Positions 18,310 to 27,195 of a stretch of 42,387 nt of DNA are shown piece after piece (position 1 is the first letter of the stretch; every line of letters starts with the position of its first letter). The position numbers were made by a program, and so were the translations under genes. Under the pieces are notes generated by a model. That model was given only the letters and a program-made list of their open reading frames with translations. It searched no databases and had not been told where the DNA came from. The stretch is from Legionella sp. W10-070 (GTDB taxonomy: Bacteria; Pseudomonadota; Gammaproteobacteria; Legionellales; Legionellaceae): NCBI RefSeq assembly GCF_900640175.1, contig NZ_CAAAJC010000024.1, positions 1-42,387 of the forward strand. The letters run 5' to 3'.

Positions 18310-21300
18310 CTATCTGCACGGCAGTTGTTTATCATTATTATCTGTAAGAGAAGGGGCACTACTCACTGATTGGTTGGATGTTTTATGCGACCACAAGCTG
18401 CTGTGAAAGAGGGTTTCATCTTTCTTATTCAACGCCATGATCATTAATCGATGAAACTGATCGACTATGAAAAGATCATTTACGCAGTAATGCACACTAG
18501 CTAAATATGGATCCGGGTGATACAAGCGTTGGTAAAGTGTAGTGTGCCAAACTAATTTAATAGTATTAATTGCTTGCGTTTGTATACTGAATTGCTTTTC
18601 CAGTTGTAAAAGTACGCTATCGACTACTCTAACCGTATTTGTAAAAGTATCATAAGGTAAATCAAATTTCTTATCGTGCAGACTTGCTTCAATTGCCGGC
18701 CAATACATCACTGCAAGAAAAAGAGAAATATCTTTCACAGTGAAACCCATAGCATCTAATGCGGCAAGCGTATTTTTAATCAAGAATTGACTAACCAGGT
18801 TTTTACTATCCACCATACATTTCACTGCATCAGGTAATAGATAAGGCAATAAATCCAATGATTGTAATTCATCAAAATTTTTCTGGGCATTTTCTTCAAA
18901 AAACAATTTTTCCATTTCTCTTAATAAGCGAGCTGGTTGCACTTTTGCTAAAAGAAATGCATTTTTCCTAATCGCAGTCCGTGTATTAGGCTCAATCTTG
19001 AAATTGTAACGCATGCTATATCGTACCGCTCGTAACATACGAACAGGATCTTCTTGGAATGACTCATTAGGCTCATTAATGCTACGAACCAGGCCATTGC
19101 TTAAATCATTTAAGCCTAGTCCAGTAGGATCAATTACAACATGGTTGACTGGATCATAAACCAGGGCATTAATCGAAAAGTCTCGATGTTTTGCATCTTC
19201 CAGCAAATCGGTCGTTGGTGTATATGCTACCAAGGTAGCATCATCGAGGGTAACACAAATTTGATTTTTAGATGGTGCTTTCTTTCGCATCGGCGATATT
19301 TCAACAACTATATCAGAATCTTCGATGATTTTAAGCACACAGGAGGTTTTTCCAACGATGATTGCCTGGTGGTTAATCAATGCTCTTGATTCCTCAGGCG
19401 TAGCGGTACTTATCAAATCATAATCAACGGGGGTTCTTTCTAATAAGGAATCCCGAACAGCACCGCCAACAATATAGATTTGATGATTTTTCCCAGTATG
19501 CTTTTTAACTATTTCCTCTACAAATGGGCTGATTTGAACTATTTTTTTAATCTGTGAGTACTTTGCCGGTACTACTTCTTGCGTTTTTGCAGGCGGCTTT
19601 GACTCAGGTGAAGCATTCAAATTGGATGATCTTGCAGATTGCGTAGCCGATTGAGGCAAGTTTGTCGTTATTTCTTTTTTTACAGTTTTAGCACTTGATG
19701 ACTGGCTCACTGATGAAGGAATACCATCATATTTTGAAGCACTTCTGCTTTTATAAAGCAAAGCCGACAGTCGACTGACGGCATCATTAGCAAACTCTTT
19801 CCAGATAACCCACTCCTGATATTCGGGATTATCCAGTGTCACATCGGAAATTTCTTTATTTAATAAATCAAGTGCTTTTTGATAATTTTGCAGGGCAGAT
19901 CTTCTCAACTGCTGTGAAAACTTAAAGTTCTTCAAAGACCTTTGCCAATCTGAATACGCATTATAACAATCACCGATACTCATCCGAATTTTAATTGCCG
20001 CCAAGGTATTTTCGGCGGTTATTTCTTGGGGTAATTGTTGGGTATACAGTTGGACTGCTTTAATATATTCACCCTCAACATAAAAATCAAAGGGGGTCTT
20101 TTGTTGAGAAACATTGCCTGGCGATTTAGAAGACTCTTCTGATTTAACATCAGCGGTATTACTTTCATAGATGCTTTCCACAAAGATAGAAAGTCTGACT
20201 TTTTTAGAATATACCTTCTTAATTTTCTCTCTATGAACAAGATTATTTGAAAACGTTTTTGAGTATTGTTTTAGTCGTTCATCAAGTTTTGCTTGTGCAT
20301 CAGTTAGCTTGTGATACAACGGTTTTATTTTCTCCCGCTCTTTTATTAAATCGTTCCTTTTTTCTTCAATTTTTTTTCTTTCATCGGTAATACTTATTTC
20401 TAAATCTCGTATAATTTTATCGAAATTTTGTCTTTCAGCAGGGACCATCTTGCTTCCATCAAACATAGAAATTTGCTTGGAAAGCACGCTTATCATGAAA
20501 TCTAAAATAGTTTTATAGCACGAAAAAATATTCAACGCATCTTTTGCCGAGTCATTTTGCATATGATAGCAAAATGTATTAATTTCGCTTTCAGTGTAAT
20601 GGGCATCAATAATCAATTGAAAATGATCTAAAGTTAATTGAATATTAGTAATTAACATAAGCGAGTTCATCGACATTAAAACACCGCGAAGGTCATTTTC
20701 CCGCATTACAGGATCCGATGCTATTTTAATCAGTTCATCAATAAGCTCTATGTGCTTTTCTGGCTTGAAATATTGTTGGTATATTGCCACCGTGTTAAGT
20801 ATGAACTGGGTTGCAGTTTTTTTATCATTTTTAAATAATCGATTAGTAACGTCTTTTAAATCCCTAGCAGTCTGTTCTTGTAACATTTCTTTAATGAGAA
20901 AATTTTGCTGTTCATTTTTTGAATTTTTTTTATTGGTTAGTCCACGTAAATGATTATAAAATTTCATGTAATTTGAATTTAATTCATAACTAAATTGACC
21001 ATTAGCTATTACACTTAAAAATACTTCCCGATCCTGAAATTCAGAAAATTGAGTTCTGTTAAGTAATGTCGATGCCCTTTCAAAATACTCCTTTGATTTG
21101 ACATAAGCTTGCGTTGAATTATCATCTATTATAAAGCTCCGTAAATCACCTTTGGCAAAAGTAGAGCCTAACTCCAGCCACCCCACAATAGCAGATACAT
21201 CGTGTTTTATCTCCTCTAGAAATTTTTCCAATTTATCTACGTAGAGGCGTAAGCTATATGCTTGTACTAAATCAGGTGATTTAACATATTTTGCAACTTC

Positions 21301-21396
21301 TTTTGCAAAAAGTTGATAATAGGAAGCATAAAGGGATCTGGGAGATCGATCACGCAACTCAGGTGGAATCGCAGAGTTTTTTTTACCTTTTGGCAT
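18310..21396 (-). CDS. Large helical protein with C-terminal poly(A) polymerase/CCA-type nucleotidyltransferase domain
   Basis: A 1028-residue protein in one open frame. Residues about 1-620 are mostly helical, with a charged coiled-coil at about 325-390 (rich in K, E, D and R) and a TPR-like stretch at about 437-516 (EGEYIKAVQLYTQQL, then SDWQRSLKNFKFSQQLRRSA and NYQKALDLL). A Ser/Pro-rich linker spans about 550-612. From about 613 a class II nucleotidyltransferase follows: YIVGGAVRDSLLERTPVDYDL, with the metal-binding pair at D658 and D660, then HRDFSINALVYD (about 737-748), EDPVRMLRAVRYSMRYNFKI and PARLLREMEKLFFE. This resembles bacterial PcnB/CCA enzymes with the catalytic carboxylates kept. 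Ordinary PcnB is far shorter, and a separate cca lies at 35255-36475, so this is an accessory enzyme. It is AT-rich. The fusion suggests a secreted effector acting on RNA ends; that is inference. Confidence 0.8.
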   Translation of the reverse strand: MPKGKKNSAIPPELRDRSPRSLYASYYQLFAKEVAKYVKSPDLVQAYSLRLYVDKLEKFLEEIKHDVSAIVGWLELGSTFAKGDLRSFIIDDNSTQAYVKSKEYFERASTLLNRTQFSEFQDREVFLSVIANGQFSYELNSNYMKFYNHLRGLTNKKNSKNEQQNFLIKEMLQEQTARDLKDVTNRLFKNDKKTATQFILNTVAIYQQYFKPEKHIELIDELIKIASDPVMRENDLRGVLMSMNSLMLITNIQLTLDHFQLIIDAHYTESEINTFCYHMQNDSAKDALNIFSCYKTILDFMISVLSKQISMFDGSKMVPAERQNFDKIIRDLEISITDERKKIEEKRNDLIKEREKIKPLYHKLTDAQAKLDERLKQYSKTFSNNLVHREKIKKVYSKKVRLSIFVESIYESNTADVKSEESSKSPGNVSQQKTPFDFYVEGEYIKAVQLYTQQLPQEITAENTLAAIKIRMSIGDCYNAYSDWQRSLKNFKFSQQLRRSALQNYQKALDLLNKEISDVTLDNPEYQEWVIWKEFANDAVSRLSALLYKSRSASKYDGIPSSVSQSSSAKTVKKEITTNLPQSATQSARSSNLNASPESKPPAKTQEVVPAKYSQIKKIVQISPFVEEIVKKHTGKNHQIYIVGGAVRDSLLERTPVDYDLISTATPEESRALINHQAIIVGKTSCVLKIIEDSDIVVEISPMRKKAPSKNQICVTLDDATLVAYTPTTDLLEDAKHRDFSINALVYDPVNHVVIDPTGLGLNDLSNGLVRSINEPNESFQEDPVRMLRAVRYSMRYNFKIEPNTRTAIRKNAFLLAKVQPARLLREMEKLFFEENAQKNFDELQSLDLLPYLLPDAVKCMVDSKNLVSQFLIKNTLAALDAMGFTVKDISLFLAVMYWPAIEASLHDKKFDLPYDTFTNTVRVVDSVLLQLEKQFSIQTQAINTIKLVWHTTLYQRLYHPDPYLASVHYCVNDLFIVDQFHRLMIMALNKKDETLFHSSLWSHKTSNQSVSSAPSLTDNNDKQLPCR

Positions 21397-21438
21397 AGAA
21401 TATTCTTTTTAACGCAACAATGGAGATAAATCCTGGGC

Positions 21439-21461
21439 AGCTTCCTTTTAGCAAGGAAGCT
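21439..21461 (-). terminator. Perfect nine-base hairpin after ppiB
   Basis: AGCTTCCTT (21439-21447) and AAGGAAGCT (21453-21461) pair without mismatch across a five-base loop. It lies between ppiB and the nucleotidyltransferase gene on the minus strand. No T run follows the hairpin, so it may reduce readthrough or stabilise the ppiB transcript end. Confidence 0.4.
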
Positions 21462-21484
21462 CAATGCCAGAGAAAAAACTAATT

Positions 21485-21976
21485 TCAGACTTCTACAATT
21501 TCATGAATAACTATCTCTTCCAACGGCACATCAGCATGTCCCATCCGCTGCCCGGTCTTCATTTTAACAATGGCGTCAACCACATCCATGCCTTCTACTA
21601 CCTCGCCAAATACACAATAACCATAGCCTTGGCTATGTTCCCCACTAAAATTAAGAAAAGTATTATCGGCCACATTAATGAAGAATTGCGCTGTAGCCGA
21701 ATGAGGATCCATCGTTCTTGCCATGGCAATCGTACCCCGTTTATTGGGTTTGGCCTGCTTAGCTTCGTTTTTAACAGGAGGCTGCGTTGGTTTTGGATTC
21801 ATGTCGACTGTTAACCCGCCACCCTGAATCATAAAACCATCAATCACACGGTGAAAAATAGTATTGCTATAGAAACCACTACGGACATAGTTGAGAAAAT
21901 TTTCAGCAGTCAGAGGGGTATTTTCTTCATCCAGCTGTATGCCGATATCGCCTTTTGAAGTCTTGATTGAAATCAT
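21485..21976 (-). CDS. ppiB: Peptidyl-prolyl cis-trans isomerase, cyclophilin type
   Basis: A 163-residue cytoplasmic cyclophilin with no signal peptide, matching PpiB in length. The active-site signature is [13 protein letters not shown], followed by [23 protein letters not shown] and [16 protein letters not shown]. It speeds proline isomerisation during protein folding. A GGAGA site precedes the ATG at 21976, which is 16 bases after the tgt stop, so the two probably share a transcript. Confidence 0.95.
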   Translation of the reverse strand: MISIKTSKGDIGIQLDEENTPLTAENFLNYVRSGFYSNTIFHRVIDGFMIQGGGLTVDMNPKPTQPPVKNEAKQAKPNKRGTIAMARTMDPHSATAQFFINVADNTFLNFSGEHSQGYGYCVFGEVVEGMDVVDAIVKMKTGQRMGHADVPLEEIVIHEIVEV

Positions 21977-21992
21977 TAAGAGTCTCCTGTTA

Positions 21993-23156
21993 TCACTTGA
22001 AATTAGGACATAAAATCAGGTTGCGCATTTTAGCACAAACATCATGCATTACATGAACATTATGTATACTTGCCAATGCTGTAAATACATTAGCCTTTTG
22101 TTTAAACAGATGATGCAAATAAGCTCGTGAATAGACTTTGCAGGTATAGCAGGAACAACTTGCCATAATTGGGCTTAAGTCGTTGGCAAAGCATGCTTTT
22201 TTTATTTGAATACGCTCATTCTCATACTCACTTTGAAACTTTAGCCAGTTTCCTTCCTGAATAATTTCACCACAGTATAATGCCCCATGCCGAGCATTGC
22301 GTGTTGGCGCAACGCAATCAAACATATCAATACCTTCAGCAACGACATCAAGTAAATCTTGAGGCGACATGCCTACTCCCATGGTATAACGTGGTTTTTG
22401 CTCTGCTAAAAATGGCCGAACCCAGCGAATTACCTCCACTGTCGTCTTCATATCAAAACCGATCGTCTCACCGCCAATGGCAATACCCTCTGTATCCATG
22501 GATGCGACGAAATCGGCACTTTCTCGGCGTAGATCTTCATAAGTGCCTCCCTGAATAATGCCAAATAAAGCCTGAGCAGCACCATAGTGGGAAGCAGGGA
22601 AGTGTTGATGATATGCGATAGACTGTTTCAGCCAGCGATGGGTACGTGCCATGATATGTTGAACTTCCTGACGGGAACAGCTATCAGGAGTACACTGATC
22701 AAAGGCCATAATAATGTCAGCGCCAATAACTTTTTGAGTTTCAAGTGACATTTCCGGTGTCATATGGATCAATCGTTGAGAGCCGGGTAATTTAAAATGA
22801 GCACCTTCTTCATCAATAGTGCAAATTTCTTTATTCTTCGACAGGCTGAATACCTGGAATCCCCCGCTGTCAGTCAGCATAGGTCCCTGCCAACCCATAA
22901 AAGGATGCATTCCTCCAGCTTGTTTTATTACCTCCATCCCAGGTGCGCAAAGCATATGATAGGTGTTACCGCCTAAAATAATCTGACTTCCTGCCTGCCG
23001 CAATTCCTCAGGCATCATATTATTTACCCCGGCACGCGTGCCGACTGGCATAAATACAGGCGTTGTGAAACTGCCATGAGGTGTGCTAACGCGAACTACA
23101 CGTGCTTTGTTATGGGTATGCGTCTTGATAACTTCCGCGTGAAATTTATTGGTCAT
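21993..23156 (-). CDS. tgt: tRNA-guanine transglycosylase (queuine/preQ1 insertion)
   Basis: A 387-residue Tgt, which exchanges guanine 34 of GUN-anticodon tRNAs for a queuosine precursor. Motifs: [27 protein letters not shown], the catalytic region [27 protein letters not shown], the substrate-binding GIAIGGE, and [15 protein letters not shown] with the nucleophile aspartate. The zinc site is CSCYTC plus a later histidine in SIHNVH. Sequence outside the motifs is clearly different from E. coli Tgt, and the ending ([20 protein letters not shown]) recalls the chlamydial form. It is not next to queA, yajC or secDF, the usual company, so it may be a second or divergent tgt. It leads the tgt-ppiB pair. 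Confidence 0.9.
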   Translation of the reverse strand: MTNKFHAEVIKTHTHNKARVVRVSTPHGSFTTPVFMPVGTRAGVNNMMPEELRQAGSQIILGGNTYHMLCAPGMEVIKQAGGMHPFMGWQGPMLTDSGGFQVFSLSKNKEICTIDEEGAHFKLPGSQRLIHMTPEMSLETQKVIGADIIMAFDQCTPDSCSRQEVQHIMARTHRWLKQSIAYHQHFPASHYGAAQALFGIIQGGTYEDLRRESADFVASMDTEGIAIGGETIGFDMKTTVEVIRWVRPFLAEQKPRYTMGVGMSPQDLLDVVAEGIDMFDCVAPTRNARHGALYCGEIIQEGNWLKFQSEYENERIQIKKACFANDLSPIMASCSCYTCKVYSRAYLHHLFKQKANVFTALASIHNVHVMHDVCAKMRNLILCPNFK

Positions 23157-23309
23157 AATTTAATTTGTTAACGATGGGCCTTTGATAACAGCCAGTTGAT
23201 TTTTTTTTGGTCAATTGATTGCCTGCATTTTACTATAAGAAAGCAACTCTTTAAATTCCTGGAGAATCACTAAATTTATTCCAGTTAAAAAAGAGATAAG
23301 GCTAATTCA

Positions 23310-23804
23310 TCATTTAAGAGTGCTTAGGCCGCGCCAAAGTAGCGCGCTTGCAACCAGCATAAATAGGAAATAGATGGCAGCCCATGCAGGCATGGATAAT
23401 CCCAGCCATCGCCAGGTTATCTCTGCACAATCTCCCGCCCCCCATAATAACGCATGGAGTACATCACGCCAGGGAAAATAACGTATCAGCACCTCAAGGT
23501 CTGGCATGCATGCCGGCGTTTGACCTGCAGGCAATGCTTGTAACCAAAGCTGTCGCCCGGCAAAATACAAACCGGCAATGGCAATGGTCATCTGGAAACC
23601 AACTAATATCCTGGCTCTTAGGGGATGAACATAAATTCCTGCAAAGCAGGTTAAAAACAATATCAATGCACAGAAACGTTGCATCAGGCATAAAGGACAA
23701 GGTTGCAGCTGCTGGATGTATTGAAAGTAAAGTGAACTTAAAAATACCAGCAAGCTGACTAATGCCAATATAATCTGTAAGCGCTTATAGGTCAGGGTTT
23801 TCAT
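23310..23804 (-). CDS. dsbB: Disulfide bond formation protein DsbB
   Basis: A 164-residue inner-membrane protein with four hydrophobic helices that reoxidises periplasmic DsbA and passes electrons to quinone. The two cysteine pairs are present: CPLC at 36-39 in the first periplasmic loop and C99/C126 (PACMPD and GAGDCAEI) in the second. Length and layout match DsbB/DsbI. Its ATG overlaps the stop of the upstream cytochrome gene (ATGA), so the two are coupled. The 153 bases downstream, up to tgt, contain no feature I can support. Confidence 0.93.
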   Translation of the reverse strand: MKTLTYKRLQIILALVSLLVFLSSLYFQYIQQLQPCPLCLMQRFCALILFLTCFAGIYVHPLRARILVGFQMTIAIAGLYFAGRQLWLQALPAGQTPACMPDLEVLIRYFPWRDVLHALLWGAGDCAEITWRWLGLSMPAWAAIYFLFMLVASALLWRGLSTLK

Positions 23805-24223
23805 GCCTCTGGCAACATATATTGAACAGCCTCTTTGATATCTTCATCACTGCAATCCATACAAGTTCCCTTAGGGGGCATTGCATTGATACCTTTGATT
23901 GCCGAGGCAGTCAGACCCTCGAGTTTTTTTTCCTCAAGCCTTGACTTCCAATCAGACAACACACGAAATTTTGGAGCCCCTGCCACACCATCACGATGAC
24001 AGACAGCACAAGAGCGGTCATAAACCGCTTTACCAGGAATTTCCTCCTTGGCTGCAACCTCTTCTTTGGGAGCCTCCACGCCGGGGGAGACAGTCTGCTC
24101 TCCTTCTAAACGCACTTTCCCAATAGGCTTGATACGTTGTTGAATTTGCTGGCGATCGAAATCCTCACTGGCATAAGCGCCCAATGAACCGATAATAAGT
24201 AACATGAACAAGCCAAAACGCAT
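23801..24223 (-). CDS. Periplasmic cytochrome c5-type protein
   Basis: A 140-residue monohaem c-type cytochrome. I place the start at the ATG at 24223, because GAAGG lies eight bases upstream and it gives a clean signal peptide (MRFGLFMLLIIGSLGAYA); an in-frame ATG at 24268 would hide this. The haem site is CAVCH in the GKAVYDRSCAVCHRDG stretch, with the likely axial methionine in NAMPPKG. CMDCSDEDIKEAVQYML is the C-terminal pattern of the c5/CycB class. A Glu-rich linker (about 35-60) precedes the domain. It probably carries electrons to a terminal oxidase; coupling to dsbB suggests shared expression. Confidence 0.88.
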   Translation of the reverse strand: MRFGLFMLLIIGSLGAYASEDFDRQQIQQRIKPIGKVRLEGEQTVSPGVEAPKEEVAAKEEIPGKAVYDRSCAVCHRDGVAGAPKFRVLSDWKSRLEEKKLEGLTASAIKGINAMPPKGTCMDCSDEDIKEAVQYMLPEA

Positions 24224-24381
24224 GCTATGACCTTCTGTCTTTAAATTTAAAATCATACCGACAAGCAAGCCATATTTCCAGCTTACAGCGAATATTTAAA
24301 AAGGAATAACCATTATGCTATTAATGCGGTTTCCCAATTGAAGGATTATCCTCACCAGTTGCTAGCCTGATTAGCCTGGCT

Positions 24382-24415
24382 ACTACTAAATTTACACCAA
24401 CCGCAGTTTTAATCG
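24382..24415 (-). repeat. Dispersed intergenic repeat, copy 2 (inverted relative to copy 1)
   Basis: On the minus strand this stretch repeats the element at 5656-5692; the shared 20-base core is at 24394-24413. It lies in the 384-base gap between the divergent cytochrome and lqsA genes. Apart from this copy and the candidate lqsA promoter, I see nothing else in the gap. Confidence 0.6.
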
Positions 24416-24531
24416 CACCCCCGAATATTTAAAAATCAGCCCATCCCATCTGTTCATGTATAACCTGTCAGGAAAAATTAGCGGTTAGATTTGAGCCTGT
24501 TAAGCTGCCAAAACCATCCTTTAATTCAAGG

Positions 24532-24560
24532 TTGCTAATTGTATAAAAGGATTAGATACT
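24532..24560 (+). promoter_or_regulatory. Candidate lqsA promoter
   Basis: TTGCTA at 24532-24537 and GATACT at 24555-24560 are separated by exactly 17 bases, and the transcript would start about 40 bases before the lqsA ATG. Both hexamers match four of six consensus positions. Confidence 0.4.
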
Positions 24561-24607
24561 AGCTAATAGACGATAATCAACGAGATTTTGCCATCAATAC
24601 AAAGCAA

Positions 24608-25792
24608 ATGCATGGACAAAAAGGTGAGTACCCCGCTTTTATTAATCGTGCCATACAGCAATATTTTGCAACCAGAATGGAACAATCATGGCAAGGCCAG
24701 CATATTCTTAAAGGCAAACCACCCGGGGATAAGGCTTTAATGCTGACAAGCAATGATTACCTGAATATCAGTTGCCATCCTCAACTTATCCATACTCAAA
24801 TAACTGCCATACAAAAATATGGCAATGGGCAAATGCAATCACCCGTCTTTTTGAGTGATAATAGCCTCCTTTCGACCTGTGAACAGCAATTTGCCCGGTT
24901 CCTTAATTATCCAGCCTGCCTGCTGGCTCAATCAGGCTGGTGTGCCAATACAGGATTAATTCAGGCGTTGGCCTATCCTGATTTGCCAGTCTACCTGGAT
25001 TTTTTTACCCACATGTCTTTTTGGGAGGGGGTTAAAACAGCTCATGCAAAACCGATTCCTTTCCAGCATAACGCTGTCGAATCACTTTACAGGCGACTGA
25101 AACGTTACGGACCTGGCATTATCGCAGTCGATTCCATCTATAGCACAACCGGAACCATTTCTCCTCTGGCTGATTATGTACAATTAGCTAAAGAATTCGA
25201 CTGCTTGCTGATAGTTGATGAATCTCATTCCCTGGGTACACATGGCCCACAAGGAACCGGTCTGGTTGCTGAATTGGGTTTATCAGCACAAGTAGATATT
25301 ATTACCTCAAGTCTCGCAAAAGCCTTTCCCGGACGTGGAGGGCTAATTGCTGCAAATCAAAAAATAATCGAATTAATTCGCTACACCGGCATGTCGATAA
25401 TCTTTAGCTCAACGCTGTTGCCCCACGATTTGGCAGGTTTTCACGCATCACTTGATATTATTGCCAAAGAAGACTGGCGGCGGAAAAAACTGCATGCCAA
25501 TGCTTCCTTTCTGCGGAAATCGTTATTGCAGCATGGTTTTAAACTGGGAGGCAGCAATTCCCAAATTATCCCGCTTATTTCAGGCAGCGAAGCAGACACC
25601 ATCTGGTTACGCAACCAACTGGAAGACGCAGATATTCATGGGGCGGTATTCTGTTATCCCGCAACCCCCAAAAACAAGGCATTAATCCGCTTATCAATCA
25701 GTGCCAGTCATCAACCTGAAGAATTAGCAAGAATACCAGACTGTTTGCAAAAACTTAAACTAAAGAAGCCTGCACTCCCACTTTTCAAATAA
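24608..25792 (+). CDS. lqsA: Autoinducer synthase LqsA (CqsA-like, makes alpha-hydroxyketone LAI-1)
   Basis: A 394-residue PLP-dependent alpha-oxoamine synthase related to Vibrio CqsA. In L. pneumophila, LqsA makes the alpha-hydroxyketone signal LAI-1 (3-hydroxypentadecan-4-one). Seen: LTSNDYLNIS, the cofactor-stacking region AQSGWCANTGLIQAL, VDSIYSTTGTISPL, the PLP-binding aspartate in VDESHSLGTHGP (D204), and the Schiff-base lysine in SSLAKAFPGRGG (K238). BioF would be expected beside bio genes; instead lqsR and lqsS are next door, which settles the assignment. It is convergent with lqsR. The ATG at 24608 lacks a strong ribosome site. Confidence 0.95.
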   Translation: MHGQKGEYPAFINRAIQQYFATRMEQSWQGQHILKGKPPGDKALMLTSNDYLNISCHPQLIHTQITAIQKYGNGQMQSPVFLSDNSLLSTCEQQFARFLNYPACLLAQSGWCANTGLIQALAYPDLPVYLDFFTHMSFWEGVKTAHAKPIPFQHNAVESLYRRLKRYGPGIIAVDSIYSTTGTISPLADYVQLAKEFDCLLIVDESHSLGTHGPQGTGLVAELGLSAQVDIITSSLAKAFPGRGGLIAANQKIIELIRYTGMSIIFSSTLLPHDLAGFHASLDIIAKEDWRRKKLHANASFLRKSLLQHGFKLGGSNSQIIPLISGSEADTIWLRNQLEDADIHGAVFCYPATPKNKALIRLSISASHQPEELARIPDCLQKLKLKKPALPLFK

Positions 25793-25834
25793 GGGCAAAC
25801 CGGGTTCTGTCGACATTCATCCTAACTAAATAGC

Positions 25835-26002
25835 AGTAGCAGCAATAAAGGTGATCTCGATTTTTTAAGCGTACATAAATTCAAATTTTCAAATCAAGAA
25901 GTTTTACTCAGCTATATATATGAAGAAAATGAATTAATATTAACCCTATTAAAATTAGGTGCTCATGAAAATTTTTATCGGGATATTAAAAATATCGAAT
26001 AT
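25835..26002 (+). pseudogene. Remnant of a RelE/ParE-type toxin gene (C-terminal half)
   Basis: In the frame beginning GGT at 25850, the translation reads GDLDFLSVHKFKFSNQ, then LLSYIYEENELILTLLKLGAHENFYRDIKN. The pattern VHKFKxxNQxxLLxYxYE and the terminal HENFYRDxK are the C-terminal half of a well-known RelE/ParE-like translation-blocking toxin family. The N-terminal half and a start codon are missing, and the normal stop after the final DIK-x is lost: the frame runs on into the inverted repeat at 26007. No antitoxin gene is present. It is a degraded fragment and lies in the gap between lqsA and lqsR. Confidence 0.65.
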
Positions 26003-26006
26003 TCTG

Positions 26007-26089
26007 GGTTCTGTGCCCTTATCTACCGGCTGCAAATTGAGATTAATTTGCTCAATTTTTGCTTCGATAAAAGATAAGGGCACAGAACC
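26007..26089. repeat. Perfect 18-base inverted repeat with nested hairpin (MITE-like or IS remnant)
   Basis: GGTTCTGTGCCCTTATCT at 26007-26024 is repeated exactly in reverse complement at 26072-26089. Within the 47 bases between them, AAATTGAG (26034-26041) and CTCAATTT (26051-26058) form a second perfect stem. A related start, GGGTTCTGT, also occurs at 25801-25809, just after lqsA. The ends resemble insertion-sequence termini of the GGTTCTGT type, so this may be a tiny deleted element. It could also fold into a strong bidirectional terminator for the convergent lqsA and lqsR. Confidence 0.75.
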
Positions 26090-26166
26090 TAATCAAATCT
26101 GTGAGTTTTTCGCAGCCAGCAAATTCCTACATAAAAAACGTCCTGATCAAAACCGACTTCTTTTGG

Positions 26167-27195
26167 TTAGCTGGCCAGGAGCAACTCTTCAGCATCAACT
26201 TCTTCTAGATGATCGTGGTAAGAAAGAATCTTATCTTGCTTTACATCAAATAAAACAGGCCCTTGAACATAAGCATAAAAATAAGTTTCAGTCGAAGTAA
26301 AACGTGAGGCAGGAACCAGATAAAAAGACCATTCATCCCACTCTGGTGTTTTTGTATTTGTCGGCCCAAAACAAGGTATCCTCTCTCCGCTTGCCAATTG
26401 ATCAAGTACTTCATCACTGGCACCATTATCTAATGCCAGATCATAGTGCAGCTGGATATCCGCTTCATTCTTAACAATAAGAAAATTAACATTGGCATCA
26501 TCGTCAAGCAATAAAAAACTTCCCGAATTATCAGCGAGATAATACTCAACAATTCCTTTCTCCTGGCAAAGATGACTAAAAAATTCAGCAAATTTTCTAT
26601 CGTGCAAACAGCTGGGGGAAGTCACCGATAGCATACGCACAATGAGATCAGACATCCGTTGAAAATATTGTAACTGCAATTCGTAAATACTTTTTATAAT
26701 CAATTCGGCAACATTGGGATCATTTTTTTGGATATAGCGATGAATTAACCCCTCATTAAAAGCCTCAATAGCCAGTTTTTCATCAGCCTGTCCCGTTAAC
26801 AGGATTTTCTTGATATTTGCATTATCCATGCGGCGGCAAAATTCCAATCCATCCATACCTGGCATAGCATAATCTACTACTACCACAGAGATTTCAGAAA
26901 ATCGGCGAGAATTATAAACTTCAGCATGGATAGCCGCCAGATTCAGGTTAACTGTATGATTAGTCAGGGGACAATTTTTAGCTTCTGTATACTCAGACAA
27001 GCAGCGTTGGCTTAACATTTCCAATTCACAACGCTTCTTATGAATGCAATCCAATGCAGCAAACGGGGAATCAAAAACCCGATAAGCCAAACCTTCGTCA
27101 AGCTGCAATACAAAATTCAGCAAAAAATCGCGGCTGTCATCGACAAACAACGCCGTACTTGGAAAATAACAAGTTGGTATTGAGAAATTTGACAT
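26167..27195 (-). CDS. lqsR: Quorum-sensing response regulator LqsR
   Basis: A response regulator of 342 residues with an unusual output domain. I chose the ATG at 27195, preceded by AGGAGGAG; this numbering puts the phosphoacceptor in VVVVDYAMPGMDGLEF at D108, the position reported for L. pneumophila LqsR. The receiver also shows LFVDDSRDFLL and KKILLTGQADEKLA, with an insertion of about 40 residues between the first acidic pocket and the phosphoacceptor strand. The C-terminal half (about 180-342) has no helix-turn-helix. In L. pneumophila LqsR is phosphorylated by LqsS and promotes the switch from replicative to transmissive phase. It lies 134 bases downstream of lqsS on the same strand and convergent with lqsA. 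Confidence 0.95.
   Translation of the reverse strand: MSNFSIPTCYFPSTALFVDDSRDFLLNFVLQLDEGLAYRVFDSPFAALDCIHKKRCELEMLSQRCLSEYTEAKNCPLTNHTVNLNLAAIHAEVYNSRRFSEISVVVVDYAMPGMDGLEFCRRMDNANIKKILLTGQADEKLAIEAFNEGLIHRYIQKNDPNVAELIIKSIYELQLQYFQRMSDLIVRMLSVTSPSCLHDRKFAEFFSHLCQEKGIVEYYLADNSGSFLLLDDDANVNFLIVKNEADIQLHYDLALDNGASDEVLDQLASGERIPCFGPTNTKTPEWDEWSFYLVPASRFTSTETYFYAYVQGPVLFDVKQDKILSYHDHLEEVDAEELLLAS

Noticed and set aside
18310-21396. Two genes joined by a sequencing error
   Set aside because: The frame is open throughout, there is no internal start with a ribosome site before the catalytic domain, and a Ser/Pro linker joins the two halves naturally.
24608-25792. Annotation as 8-amino-7-oxononanoate synthase (bioF)
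   Set aside because: The fold is shared, but adjacency to lqsR and lqsS and the CqsA-like sequence indicate LqsA; no biotin genes are nearby.
25959-26300. 113-codon open frame on the plus strand between lqsA and lqsR
   Set aside because: It runs through the inverted repeat and over the 3' end of lqsR in antisense, has no family match, and a different frame shows the toxin remnant instead.
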